NCBI GenBank assembly: GCA_963281255.1
Contig: OY725501.1
Location: 2,271,674-2,335,673 of the forward strand
Length of the DNA stretch: 64,000 nucleotides
Origin: Aphrocallistes beatrix
Lineage: Eukaryota; Porifera; Hexactinellida; Sceptrulophora; Aphrocallistidae
Direction of reading: 5' to 3'
In this document: positions 10,813-20,562 of the stretch, one piece after another
Layout: every line of letters begins with the position of its first letter
Numbering within the stretch: the stretch's first letter is position 1
Notes under the pieces: model-generated
The model's input: only the letters and a program-made list of their open reading frames with translations
Databases searched by the model: none
Told to the model about the DNA's origin: nothing
Program-made: the position numbers and the translations under genes

Positions 10813-11173
10813 CTAAGTTGACTAATTCATGAATTCATGAATTATTCGAATAATTCGAATAATTCATAATTCGCCTGAGAAGAATTATTCAAAATTGAAT
10901 GTTTTTTACGAGAAAATATCATAAATTATATGGATGAATTTTTCAAATACAGTAATTCACAATTCATGATTCTGAACTATTCGAACAATTGATAATTCCT
11001 GAATTATGAATTATTCGAATAATTCATATTTCAGGAATTATGAATTATTCGAATTATTCAATAATTCATGAATTAGTCAACCTTGCTTATGATTGACTAA
11101 TTCATGCTTGAATTATGAATTATTCGAATAATTCATAATTCTTTGCCATTTTTTAATGAATTAGTCAACTTAG
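10813..11173. mobile_element. AT-rich palindromic MITE with 8-bp duplication (copy 1)
   Basis: A 361-bp element with TIR CTAAGTTGACTAATTCATGA and its complement ending AATTAGTCAACTTAG. It is flanked by perfect 8-bp duplications ATATAAAG (10805-10812 and 11174-11181). The interior is dense in GAATTATTCGAATAATTC palindromes and should fold almost end to end. An 8-bp duplication suggests hAT, although the terminus is not a typical hAT end. Confidence 0.75.
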
Positions 11174-11470
11174 ATATAAAGGTGTGAAAATATACTACGT
11201 ACACATGAGCTTTTTTGTTGCTATACACTGTAATAAAATTAATTAAGATACTGTAGCTATATAAGTTATTGCTTTGAAGTATTCATAACAATGACAATGT
11301 ATTGGAGTGTCGTACAATGATTTCTATTGTGAGAGTAGCCAAAGTGATGTATGTTAGCATGTTGCATGCTAGTAGTTTGTTGAACTATGTTGGAATTTAC
11401 ATGCAAAGTTACCTGAAAGTAGAGAAGTGCTCTGTGTTTGTGCAACATATATAAATAAGTAGATATCAAC
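11174..11470. repeat. Ancestral repeat carrying the empty site of a Helitron insertion
   Basis: The block TGTTGCTATACACTGTAATA through TGTCGTACAATGATTTCTAT is paralogous to the DNA flanking the Helitron-like element at 19441-19971. Here the site ATTCATAACAA/TGACAATG (junction 11291/11292) is uninterrupted. Confidence 0.65.
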
Positions 11471-11701
11471 GACAGATTAATTGATCAGTTTTTCCAATAA
11501 TAGTAGAAATCTTATTAAAAAGCAAGCTTCTCCCAAGCCCGTTATGGCGTATCGACTAATACGCCTCAGAAAGATGATATATCCCTTTTGAATACATAAA
11601 TATAGTATATACAGTAGTATGTATAATATAACAAATTCCAATGACCTACAGCGAGTAAAATGCACTTGCAATGGCATTGTAGACCACTGGATATTTTAAT
11701 G

Positions 11702-11961
11702 CTAGCGTAGCCAGGGGAGCACAGGGGGAACGTGTCCCCCCGTCATGATTTAATGTACGAAATTATGAGAGAAATTTACGTTTATTTTGTTATTTTCTGG
11801 AGAAGTATACTCTAACTTCGAAGTATCTGGGCATATTATAAAAATAAATGTTGTCAGCTTCCAGGGGCAATGTCCCTGAACTCCACTGAGGGCTTACAGC
11901 ACCCCAGACCCCCAGCTAGATGTTGTGCTCTCCCTGTCAGAAAATCCTGGCTACGCCACTG
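11702..11961. mobile_element. hAT-like MITE fragment with 'GGCTACGCC' ends
   Basis: The left end GCGTAGCCAGGGGAGCAC and right end ATCCTGGCTACGCCACTG are inverted. They match the widespread animal hAT-type terminus CAGTGGCGTAGCCAGG. No clean target duplication is visible. A similar right end lies at about 16490-16511. Confidence 0.45.
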
Positions 11962-12228
11962 CGGAAACGCCTTCAAAAATCCTGGAGAGAACCCTACGAA
12001 CAATATGCATTTCGCGTTCAATTGATAGAATAGCCAAGTCGGTGAGACTATAAATTAGTTGACATTTTCCCGGGAAACAAAATCATGATTAAAAATGATT
12101 GTCTGCGGGTAGAAAGCTACAAAGACGATTATTACTAAAATATACATAGATTAGAAATGCATTTTCAACCTTGATTGTAATCAATTTGGTGATTTTTCAA
12201 GCGATCTCGATTATATCAGTAAGACAAA
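11962..12228. other. AT-rich spacer, no feature seen
   Basis: Unassigned. The last part, from about 12165, resembles the interior of the Helitron family just upstream of its 3' module (GTGATTTTTCAAGCGATCTC). Confidence 0.35.
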
Positions 12229-12607
12229 CGTATTTAGAGATGTTATCTACCTTATAATTAATCCTCGACAACTCGTTCCCCTCCAGGAGCTCCCATTCTA
12301 CTTCCTACCCCCGACCCCCCTCACACCAGCGCGATCCATACTCTCTTATTCCTTTCCCAAAACGGATCTTGGCCATCACTACACCTCATGTCCCAGCCGA
12401 TGTAACATTTGCTCGGCTTACTATCAGATTTTCTTAACCCCCTCTTGTAGAATCTTTGCGCAATGTATTTACTCCACCATATCGATTAGTATATCAGTAA
12501 GACAGAAGTATTTAGAGATGTTATCTACCATATAATTATTCAATGTGAGCTCTGGCGGACACAAAGTGTCTGCCAGCCGCGCAGCTCAAGCAAGCGAAGC
12601 GCGCTTG
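12229..12607 (+). mobile_element. Helitron-like 3' region with a C-rich insert
   Basis: Ends GAAGCGCGCTTG followed by T (12608). The pre-terminal segment 'TATCAGTAAGACA..TATTTAGAGATGTTATC' occurs twice, at about 12214-12262 and 12492-12540. The two copies bracket a C-rich block at about 12264-12479 that is absent from the other family members. The 5' end of this copy was not found. Confidence 0.6.
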
Positions 12608-12620
12608 TATATATATAAAT

Positions 12621-12875
12621 CTAAGTTGACTAATTCACTAATTAATGAATTATTCAATAATTCATAATTCATCAAGCCTGAGAAGAATTATTCAGAATTG
12701 AAAGGTTTTTACAAGAAAATATTATAAATTATATGAATGCATTTTTCGAATAATTCATATTTCAGGAATTATGAATTATTTGAATTATTCATTAATTCAT
12801 GCTTGAATTATGAATTATGAATTATTCGAATAATTCATAATTCCTTGCCATTTTTTAATGAATTAGTCTACTTAG
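12621..12875. mobile_element. AT-rich palindromic MITE with 8-bp duplication (copy 2)
   Basis: A 255-bp relative of 10813-11173 with TIR CTAAGTTGACTAATTCA and the complement ending AATTAGTCTACTTAG. Perfect 8-bp flanks ATATAAAT lie at 12613-12620 and 12876-12883. It sits just after the 3' end of a Helitron-like element. Confidence 0.75.
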
Positions 12876-12883
12876 ATATAAAT

Positions 12884-13430
12884 ATACTACATTAATCGAG
12901 TTTTAATAGTAAGGATATATATACGTATATGTGTCTATATCTGTAATGAATTGATTGAAGAAACTGGCAAGCACAGAAACATGAATTTTGGCGTCTTTTG
13001 GCTATGGTTCCACTAAGTTCTGACCTCAGACGAAAATGTCGACTCATCATGGAGTTATGACGTCATTGTCACCTTTTTTTAGAATTAGAATTTTCAGTTT
13101 TTCGACTATAACTCAGTCATTCGAGGTGATAGAAGGCTGAAATTTTAATAGAATGTGTATATGAATATATCTCACAAATGATACAACTATCATCCAAAAA
13201 TGATGACTCAGCACTCTGTTATGGCGTAATCATGATTACGCATCAAAATTAAAAAAATTGACAAATTTTATGATTTTTCTAGTGATATCAAATATAACAG
13301 TAAGACAGACGTTTTTAGAGATGTTATCTACCTTATAATTGATCAATGTGAGCCTAAGTGCCCAATGGACGCCTCTGGCCGACACAAGGTGTCCGCCAGC
13401 CACGCATCGCGAGCAAGCGATGTGCGCTTG
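12884..13430 (+). mobile_element. Helitron-like element with inverted 5' terminus
   Basis: The interior and 3' part match the 19441-19971 copy in opposite orientation: GAATTGATTGAAGAAACTG, the ACTCATCAT..TGACGTCA segment, then the GC-rich module ending GATGTGCGCTTG before T at 13431. At the other end the diagnostic terminus is reversed: CGAGTTTTAATAGTAAGGA at 12897-12915 instead of TCCTTACTATTAAAACTCG. Either the 5' tip was inverted in place or a second, opposite copy abuts here. Confidence 0.6.
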
Positions 13431-13852
13431 TAGACCAATAGTACTTGATGAATTCGGTGGCTTAGTTAGCCACCACGCTCAGAATTTTGGTGGCTTATCG
13501 CTACACTTTGAACACCAAACCACCTGATTTGACACTGGTGCTACCACACCCATGATCCGTCCCTGCTCACTAGGACTTATGTATATAGAGTTAGGTTCAT
13601 ATAAAGGCCTATAGAGACCCCTTAGAGGAGTCACTGGAATAGACCTAAAATGGAATAATTTTATCTTTTCAATGTTTAATTAAGGAATAAATTTTCGTTT
13701 TTCTACTGGATCTCGCAAGTTTTCATCTCTGATCCATATGGGCTCTTCCCATATTAAATTGTGTCATGCGACACATTTTAGGCACCAAAGTTATAATTAT
13801 CCATTGTGCAATAGCTTTCGCAAGCTGTATAATTTTTTTCATTTTTTACTCA
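13431..13852. other. Unassigned spacer
   Basis: No gene or repeat end is recognised. A short frame overlapping the Helitron 3' module at 13339-13527 is not considered coding. Confidence 0.35.
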
Positions 13853-13971
13853 CTTTGATGGCATTCCATATAGCTTGGTGTGTCTATATGTCTATTTCAA
13901 TTTTAAATCTTATTTAAAATTGAAGTAGACATATAGACACACCAACTGAGTTCTATGGAATGCCATCAAAG
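13853..13971. repeat. Perfect-type hairpin, about 119 bp
   Basis: The left arm CTTTGATGGCATTCCATA..GGTGTGTCTATATGTCTA and right arm TAGACATATAGACACACC..TATGGAATGCCATCAAAG are near-perfect complements around a short AT-rich loop (about 13905-13918). It is probably a small fold-back MITE. No target duplication was identified. Confidence 0.6.
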
Positions 13972-15119
13972 AGAAATTTCAAAACTCGGGAGTGAAAAGG
14001 AGTTAATTAAACCACATCATTTATAAAAGATAGAATGCTATAGATAAACATCATTTTGTAGTAGGAAATAATTGAGAAGATTGAAGTAGGAAATAATTGA
14101 GGAGCCGAGTAGAGGACAGCTTTTTCTTTTCGTTTGCCTCTTCATGTTTGGGCCATCATTTTAAGTCTATGGTGTTATGGTTAGGGGATTTGCTATGAAT
14201 ACTGCCCTTGATTTGTCATGTCTATCCACCTCACAAACGTTGTACTATTGTCTTCTCTTTCATTTTAGCAATGTGGTCCAAGCACTACTTATAGCTATAG
14301 TCGAGTATTATTATCAATTTTCATTCTTCATCATCCCATTAGAGTTTACCTTCTATATTCTGTCCATTCAAACTATTCGTCTTTTAGTGCTCCCCACTTA
14401 TTTTAAGTAATTGTTTTGTTCTGAATTGATAACTACATTTGTGATAGACTTGAATAGAAGAAGTACCTACGTACATGTTTGAGTTCATCTTGATACATTT
14501 ACCAAATATAAGTTTCATATTTTCTCTCCTACCGACAATTCTTTGCTATTCAATCTACAATTACTAATGCCACAATGGCATTTTGCATTATGATTAAATC
14601 TGTGAAGCTTTCAATTAGGCATCCCCAAAGTACGCTAGCAGTGGCCACCTAACTCCACAAATATGGGGAGTAGAATCAGGAAAAAATGTCCATAAACTAT
14701 CGAAAAGGTCATTCAGTCGAATGAGATGATTGCTAATTGTGGTTTAATAAGTTTCGGTATTGTTCGTCCCAGAGGTTTGTTAATGAAAAAACTTGACATT
14801 TCGACAGGACAGTTTTAGGACAGTTTTAACTATTAGTAGATTAAACAAAATCTCCAACCAACGTTCATTAATAAACACTCTGAACAATGAATGGCAGACA
14901 TTGGCAGAGCCTAAAGGAGAAGTAATTGTGACGGATTTAATCTTCTTAGTGCAAGAACATCTTACTTGGAAGTGGGTCTGAAAGGTCTGGCTATATAATT
15001 ACATCAGTTTGGTAGTATGAAGCCTTCTACCAGACCAACGGGTGGGGTGCTGAGTGAACCCCTAATACTTTCTTTCGCCTATTTATAAGTGATCATGAAT
15101 TGATTGTACTAGCTTAGCA
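13972..15119. other. 5' flank of MYCBP
   Basis: AT-rich intergenic DNA with no supported exon. Two short frames (14177-14410, 14793-14981) lack domains, splice signals and the higher GC content of the real genes here. Confidence 0.4.
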
Positions 15120-15437
15120 ATGAGCCAACTAAATCAAGGCAAGGCAGAGAATAGGCGCGAGGACTTCAGGAAGTACTTAGAAAAGGCGGGCGTTGTGGAC
15201 GCTCTGACGAAGCTGCTCGTGGGGTTGTACGAGGAGCCTGAGAAGCCGGACGACGCCCTGGACTATATGAGGAAGCAGTTCCAGGGAGGCCCCATAGAGG
15301 AGGTGGACATAGCTGCCCTGCGGATTGAGCGAGACGAGCTGGCCATCAAGTTGAAGGAAGCGGAGGATCGAGTAAAGGAGCTGGAGCAGAAGCTGGACAC
15401 CCTCAGCTCTCAACAGACTTCTCAGCAGTCCTCTTAG
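15120..15437 (+). CDS. MYCBP: c-Myc-binding protein / AMY-1
   Basis: Complete 105-residue protein, close to the usual 103. The family core is obvious: FRKYLEKAGVVDALTKLLV then GLYEEPEKPDDALDYMRKQF, which align without gaps to vertebrate MYCBP (FRRYLEKSGVLDTLTKVLVALYEEPEKP). The C-terminal third (about residues 62-96, IERDELAIKLKEAEDRVKEL) is a predicted coiled coil, followed by a Ser/Gln-rich tail. MYCBP is a small adaptor that binds the Myc N-terminus and also occurs at mitochondria and ciliary structures with AKAP partners; the role here is inferred from the family. It is a single exon with GC-rich codons. A canonical polyadenylation signal lies about 390 bp downstream. Confidence 0.93.
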   Translation: MSQLNQGKAENRREDFRKYLEKAGVVDALTKLLVGLYEEPEKPDDALDYMRKQFQGGPIEEVDIAALRIERDELAIKLKEAEDRVKELEQKLDTLSSQQTSQQSS

Positions 15438-15825
15438 CCTCCGCATCTACCCTAGTGCTACACGCTGTAGTGCTGTACCATAGCTACACTATCCAGACAG
15501 CGCATCTGTCCATTCTTAAGGTTTATGGACTGATTTAAATTTAGTTGATATTTATGAGAATTTTTGAATCATATGAAGGTTATGATACTCTCAAGGTTAT
15601 AATACTCTCAGCACATGTAGGTGGCATATTTCGATTACGCATATTTATTTAGTCCCTGTAAGTGTATTTCAAGTTTAATTAAGGAAATCGATTATTATTG
15701 ATTATTTAATAATGCATTAGAAACATATATAAACATGGTATCAACGTGTACATATCCCACGGTACAATTATGACCAGTCATCAACTTGTAGATTCGAAAA
15801 ATTGGGAATTTTTCGAATATTCCTT

Positions 15826-15831
15826 AATAAA
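15826..15831 (+). terminator. Candidate polyadenylation signal of MYCBP
   Basis: AATAAA in an AT-rich context 389 bp after the MYCBP stop codon. It is the first canonical hexamer found downstream. Confidence 0.35.
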
Positions 15832-16063
15832 CATTAAATTTCTCTATTTCGGACCTTACCCCACTCCCTCAACTAAATTTGCGTGACCCCAAAAGTATTG
15901 CCCCGAATATTAGAAGAGGGAATATTATGCCGAAATCGGTTTGGTTGCTAATTTTGATGAGACCAGTTTTGATTCAAATCTTGGTCCGGAATCAGTTTGT
16001 AATACAAATAGATTTAGGAAGATATTTAATGAAATCTTATTTGGTTGTTCGGTTACTAATTAG

Positions 16064-16394
16064 TAGGCATTAGGATCGATCGATCGATCACGATTCTATT
16101 TTGACGATCGAATGAGGATCGCCGATCTTTTCTTTTTTGAAAGATCGGATGGAAGATTTTCCGATTATTTTGGGAAATTAGTTTGTCTTCCCTCCTCACC
16201 ATCATTAACTTATTCTATTTTTCTAAACTGTTACCAATTTGGGTCTACTGCCAAGACTAAAGACTATTGCATATTCTGATAGCTAAGCTTGATTAGTATT
16301 TCGAATTTTAGTTCCGATAAAAAATTGTGTCAAATAACAAAAAAAAATCGGAAAACTGATCGGGATCTTCTTTTCCCGATCGACTAATGCCCTA
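16064..16394. mobile_element. hAT-like MITE, 331 bp
   Basis: TIR TAGGCATTAGGATCGATCG on the left and CCCGATCGACTAATGCCCTA on the right. The flanking 8-mers CTAATTAG (16056-16063) and CTAATTAT (16395-16402) differ by one base. The interior repeats GATCG/CCGATC motifs. A similar left end (TAGGCATTAG) is seen alone near 41133. Confidence 0.6.
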
Positions 16395-17549
16395 CTAATT
16401 ATGATATGTAGCGTATAGCAAAACCATTGCAGTACTTGTTGCATAATTTAGCATATTCAAACCTGACGGGGGGGCACGTGCCCCATGTGTCCTCCCTGGC
16501 TACGCTACTGTTAATGTGGGTGCCTCAGTTTAGGGCAATAAAACGAAAAAAAAAAATGGGGCATGTCTGATGGAAACATTCCGCAATATCTAAAATTAGA
16601 TAGGCCAAAAGATTTGGTATATAAAATCCGGACCAATATTGACTTGAAGAAACTGTCCACCGTATACGTGACGCTTTCCATTCTTGATGGTGATGTCTCG
16701 ACAAGATTTAGTCTAGTTTTTACAATGCGTACATCATAGGCGCCGAAAGGGGGCCAGGAAGGGTTTGACCTCCTGGCATTTTGCCAGGTAAGGTTTACTC
16801 CCTGGTTAGGATGGAAACATTCGATAGCGAAGGGCATCGATCCTGGAGGGGGCAAGGGGGCGATAACTCCCCCAGATATAAAGCAGGGGGGAAATTATGG
16901 TTTCGTCCCACCATCACCTTTCAATGCCATACTGTATTTATTGTAATTATTGATACACCCAATTGTATTAAGTCAAAGAGGTTGTCATTCGCTTTAGCAT
17001 TTTTACGCATCTCCTAAGGACAAATCGAAAATTTGCTCCCGCACTCTGGCGCTCGCTAATATTTGTAAAACATTTACCTGAAAATCCTAGATTAATTACA
17101 GATGTTTGCTAAATTGGCTTTACACGAATAGACATTGATAAATCATTTTTTTCTCTCATGTCAAAATCTCTTGTTTATTAGAGTGGGCGCAGATTGATTA
17201 GGTTTTAATATTTAATGAGGAAAATATGAGAGAGGTTCAGAATCCCTATTCTAAAATATGATATTTTATAAAATTACGCTATCAATTCCAATAGGTGGGG
17301 ACGAAAGTTTTAAGAAGGGGCTTTTCCCAGCCCAGTTTAAACTTGCCATCCCTGCCCCCCAATAATTCCAACTAAGGGGGAGGCGAAATTTTCATTTGCC
17401 CTCCAATAGTTCCAACTAGAGTGAGACAAATTTACCTTTAAATAACTAAAGTAAACAAATAATTTATCATGACAGTTTCGAAAATATATTTTAAACATAC
17501 ACCGCTAAAATCCCAGGTAAACATTTGAAATCTAGTTAATCTAATACTA
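16395..17549. other. Intergenic DNA with transposon end fragments
   Basis: Contains a C-rich hAT-type right end at about 16465-16511 (CTCCCTGGCTACGCTACTG), a 'GGCGCC..GGGGGCCAGG' block at 16738-16870 typical of hAT-type MITEs, and part of the GAAAGCTAG dispersed repeat at 17440-17545. Short frames at 16511-16855 and 16781-17017 are not supported as genes. Confidence 0.4.
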
Positions 17550-17551
17550 TG

Positions 17552-17892
17552 TCAAATTTTAAAATTTTTGATGCGTAATGATGACGTCATAACAGAGTGA
17601 TGAGTCATCATATTTGGATGAGAGTTGTATCATATGTGAGATATATTAATATACACATTCTATTAAAATTTCAGCCTTCTATCACCTAAAATGGCTGAGT
17701 TATGGTCGAAAAACTGAAATTTCTGATTCTAAAAAAGGTGACAATGACGTCATAATTCCATGATGAGTCGACATTTTCGTCTGAACTCAGAACTTAGTGG
17801 AGTCATAGCCAAAAGACTCCCACATGCCAAAAATCAGCTTTCTGTGCCCGGCAGTTTCTTCAATCAATTCGTTACAGATATATATATATATA
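17552..17892 (-). mobile_element. Helitron-like fragment, reverse orientation
   Basis: The interior of the 19441-19971 type element without either terminus. It includes two TGACGTCA palindromes (17582-17589, 17745-17752) and ends at GTTTCTTCAATCAATTCGTT plus an AT repeat. It abuts a forward fragment head to head. Confidence 0.6.
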
Positions 17893-18102
17893 GGCTCCAC
17901 TAGGTTCTGGCCTCAGACGAAAAATGTCGGCTCATCATGGATTATGACGTCATTGTCACCTTTTTTTAATAATTAGAATTTCAGTTTTTCGACTATGACA
18001 GACGTATTTAGAGATGTTATCTACCTTATAATTAATCAATGTAGAGCCAGGCGCCCACAAAGTGCCGCCAGCCGTGCCGCGCATGCAAGCGAAGCGCGCT
18101 TG
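17893..18102 (+). mobile_element. Helitron-like fragment with 3' terminus
   Basis: An internally deleted forward copy. The segment CCTCAGACGAAAAATGTCGG with TGACGTCA at 17945-17952 joins abruptly to the TATTTAGAGATGTTATC pre-terminal segment and a GC-rich module ending GAAGCGCGCTTG before T at 18103. Confidence 0.65.
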
Positions 18103-18316
18103 TACCCCTAAAGCTCCATGTTAACTATTGAAAGTTAGTTTCTACTTTCTAGCTAGTTTTTGAATTTGTTTACATGATGTACCTTTGTAAACAAAAGTGA
18201 ACAAATAATTTATCTCATATATTCGAAAATATGATAGTCAATCTCCACCCCTAAAACCATTTGAAGCTAGTCTCTAGCATATTTTTCAAAATTAGTCAAA
18301 AGGTGTGAAAATATAT
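18103..18316. repeat. Dispersed repeat containing GAAGCTAGTCTCTAGCAT
   Basis: A further copy of the repeat at 9640-9918 and 10677-10812. It serves as target for the Helitron end at 18102 and for the fold-back element at 18324. Confidence 0.45.
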
Positions 18317-18323
18317 ACCTAAC

Positions 18324-19352
18324 CATAGCCTACTATAATAAGGCCTCAGAGTAACTTGCGAATTTGGCACTAGGGATGCAGTAGAAGATGGTTGAAGAAA
18401 TACATGAGCTGCCTTAAATCATTAACAAAGCCCAATAGAGATTAGGAATATATTATCAGCATATATAAATATGGTGTCAAAGCACCCATATCCGTTGTGA
18501 AAATTTAGATTAGTCATCAAATGATTCCGCCACAGGCTATATTTGGGTCAAATTTAGTGATTTTCAGGTCGTTTAAGGGCACTTCTAAGTGTTTTTATTA
18601 TAAAGTTTTTCGCATAGAACTGAGAAGTGAATGTGTTAATACTAAAAATTTGGAATTTTTTCATGGAATGTTCTTACATTCCAGTGTTGCTATGGAAACG
18701 TGTTTTGGTCAGTTGGGGCTATATCTTGAAAACAGCGATAGCTAGACATTCAAATTTAATCCCATTTGATAGCAAATAGGCTACTTCCTATTAAGCTATA
18801 ATACAATTTCTATGTCTTAATTCAATAATTTGCGAGTTATTAGACAATTTATCATATTGCTCACATTTGGTAATTTGTCGAATATCTCGTAAACCATTGA
18901 ATTTAGACACATAAATTGTATTATAGCTTATAGGAAGTAGCCTATTTGCTATCAAATGCGATTAAATTTGAATGTCTAGCTATCGCTATTTTCAAGATAT
19001 AGCCCCAACTGACCGAAACACGTTTCCATAGCAACACTGGAATGTAAGAACATTCCATGAAAAAATTCAAAATTTTTAGTATTAACACATTCACTTAGAA
19101 GTGCCCTTAAACGACCTCTGAAAATCACTAAATTTGACCCAAATATGGCCTGTGGCGCAATCATTTGATGACTAATCTAAATTTTCACAACGGATATGGG
19201 TGCTTTGACACCATATTTATATATGCTGGTAATACATTCCTAAGCTCTATTGTGCTTTGTTAATGATTTAAGGCAGCTCATGTATTTCTTCATCCATCTT
19301 CTACCGCATCCCTGGTAAAGTTACTCTTAGGCCTTATATATAGTAGGCTATG
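18324..19352. mobile_element. Fold-back element, 7-bp duplication (copy A)
   Basis: A 1029-bp near-perfect inverted repeat. The left end CATAGCCTACTATAATAAGG mirrors the right end. It is flanked by ACCTAAC at 18317-18323 and 19353-19359. Arms of about 500 bp leave almost no unique centre (around 18840). Mirror frames in the two arms are an artefact of this symmetry. Copies B (22078-23143) and C (23398-25743) share ends and interior. The CA start and 7-bp duplication could suit a P-like element, but no transposase is present to confirm this. Confidence 0.85.
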
Positions 19353-19440
19353 ACCTAACCTTTTTTATTGCTGTATACACTATAATAAAATTAAGATATC
19401 TATGTAAATTATTGCTTTGAAGTACGTGTATTAATAACAA

Positions 19441-19971
19441 CAAGCCTGCTTCGCTTGCTTGTGCTGCGCGGCTGGCAGACACTTTGTGTCCGCCGGAGGC
19501 GCCCTTTGGGCGCCTGGGGTCACATTGGTTAATTATAAGGGAGATAACATCTCTAAATACGTGTGTCCTACAGTTATAATTGATGTCGCACGAAAAATCA
19601 CCAAATTTGTCAATTTTTAAAATTTTTGATGTGTAATGATGACGTCATGACAAAGTGATGAGTCATTATTTTTTGATGACAATTGTATCATATGTGAAAT
19701 ATATACACATTCTATTAAAATTTCAGCCTTCTATCACTTAAAATGGCTGAGTCATAGTCGAAAAACTGAAAATTCTAATTATATAAAAGGTTACAATGAC
19801 GTCATAATTCCATGATGAGTGGACATTTTCGTCTGAGGTCAGAATTTAGTGGAACCATAGCCAAAAAACTCCCATATGCCAAAAATCAGCTTTCTGTGCA
19901 GTTTCTTCAATCAATTCGTTACAGATATATACATATATATAGTACACATTAATCGAGTTTTAATAGTAAGG
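19441..19971 (-). mobile_element. Helitron-like element, 531 bp, with paralogous empty site
   Basis: On the minus strand it runs from CCTTACTATTAAAACTCG (19971) to GCAGGCTTG (19441). The initial T of the 5' TC appears lost. The flanks AATAACAA / TGACAGTATATTG match the uninterrupted paralogue at 11284-11300, so the insertion is precisely between A and T with no duplication. The interior has two TGACGTCA sites. The 3' module contains GGCGCCC..GGGCGCC and GACACttTGTGTC hairpins and the CAAGC-rich terminal stem. Confidence 0.85.
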
Positions 19972-20562
19972 TGACAGTATATTGTGGTGTCGTACAATGA
20001 TTTTTATTGTGAGAGTGAAGCCATATACGTATATTGTATAGAAAAGGTGTGAAAAATTGTTTTCCATTTTTTTGCTGATAATTTCGCCTTTACATCTTCG
20101 ACTCATCATTTGACACATGCCAATTTTATACCCCTATGGCTTGCCTTTCTTCAATTATAATCTTACGTGTAGTTCTAGCCTCGAGTAAACATAATTAGCA
20201 TATAATCCAATGTACTGCACCATCATTGAGATATAGGTATACTCCAGCTAACCACGCACTTAGATCTGTCCTGTAACACTATCGACAGGGTTCTAACATT
20301 GACTCTTTTTTATTAATTACCCGTTTTCATATTTACTTAATAAAATACGCACACAGGCCGCACTTGTGATCTACGCACACAGGTCATGTGCTACAATCGA
20401 TCTATTTATATACGCATTATCTCTATGTATAGACCTGTAGTAGCAAATCATCAATTGCAGCAATCATGTGTCTGTGCATCACAGATTTTGGTTCAAGTTT
20501 AGTACAGTATATATATTGCAATAATTGTTCGAGTTTTCGAATTTACTAGATTTAGACGGTCA
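19972..20562. other. 5' flank of IST1 with Helitron-type remnants
   Basis: From 20041 to about 20150, sequence related to the 5' part of the 23838 Helitron-like element appears in reverse (TTTGACACATGCCAATTTTA). The remainder to the IST1 start is unassigned and contains no confident promoter motif. Confidence 0.4.

Noticed and set aside
14177..14410. 77-codon hydrophobic frame upstream of MYCBP
   Set aside because: AT-rich composition alone yields hydrophobic residues; no start context, splice link or homology motif.
18521..19164. Mirror-image open frames on both strands
   Set aside because: They encode the same residues because they lie in the two complementary arms of fold-back copy A; no codon bias or domain.
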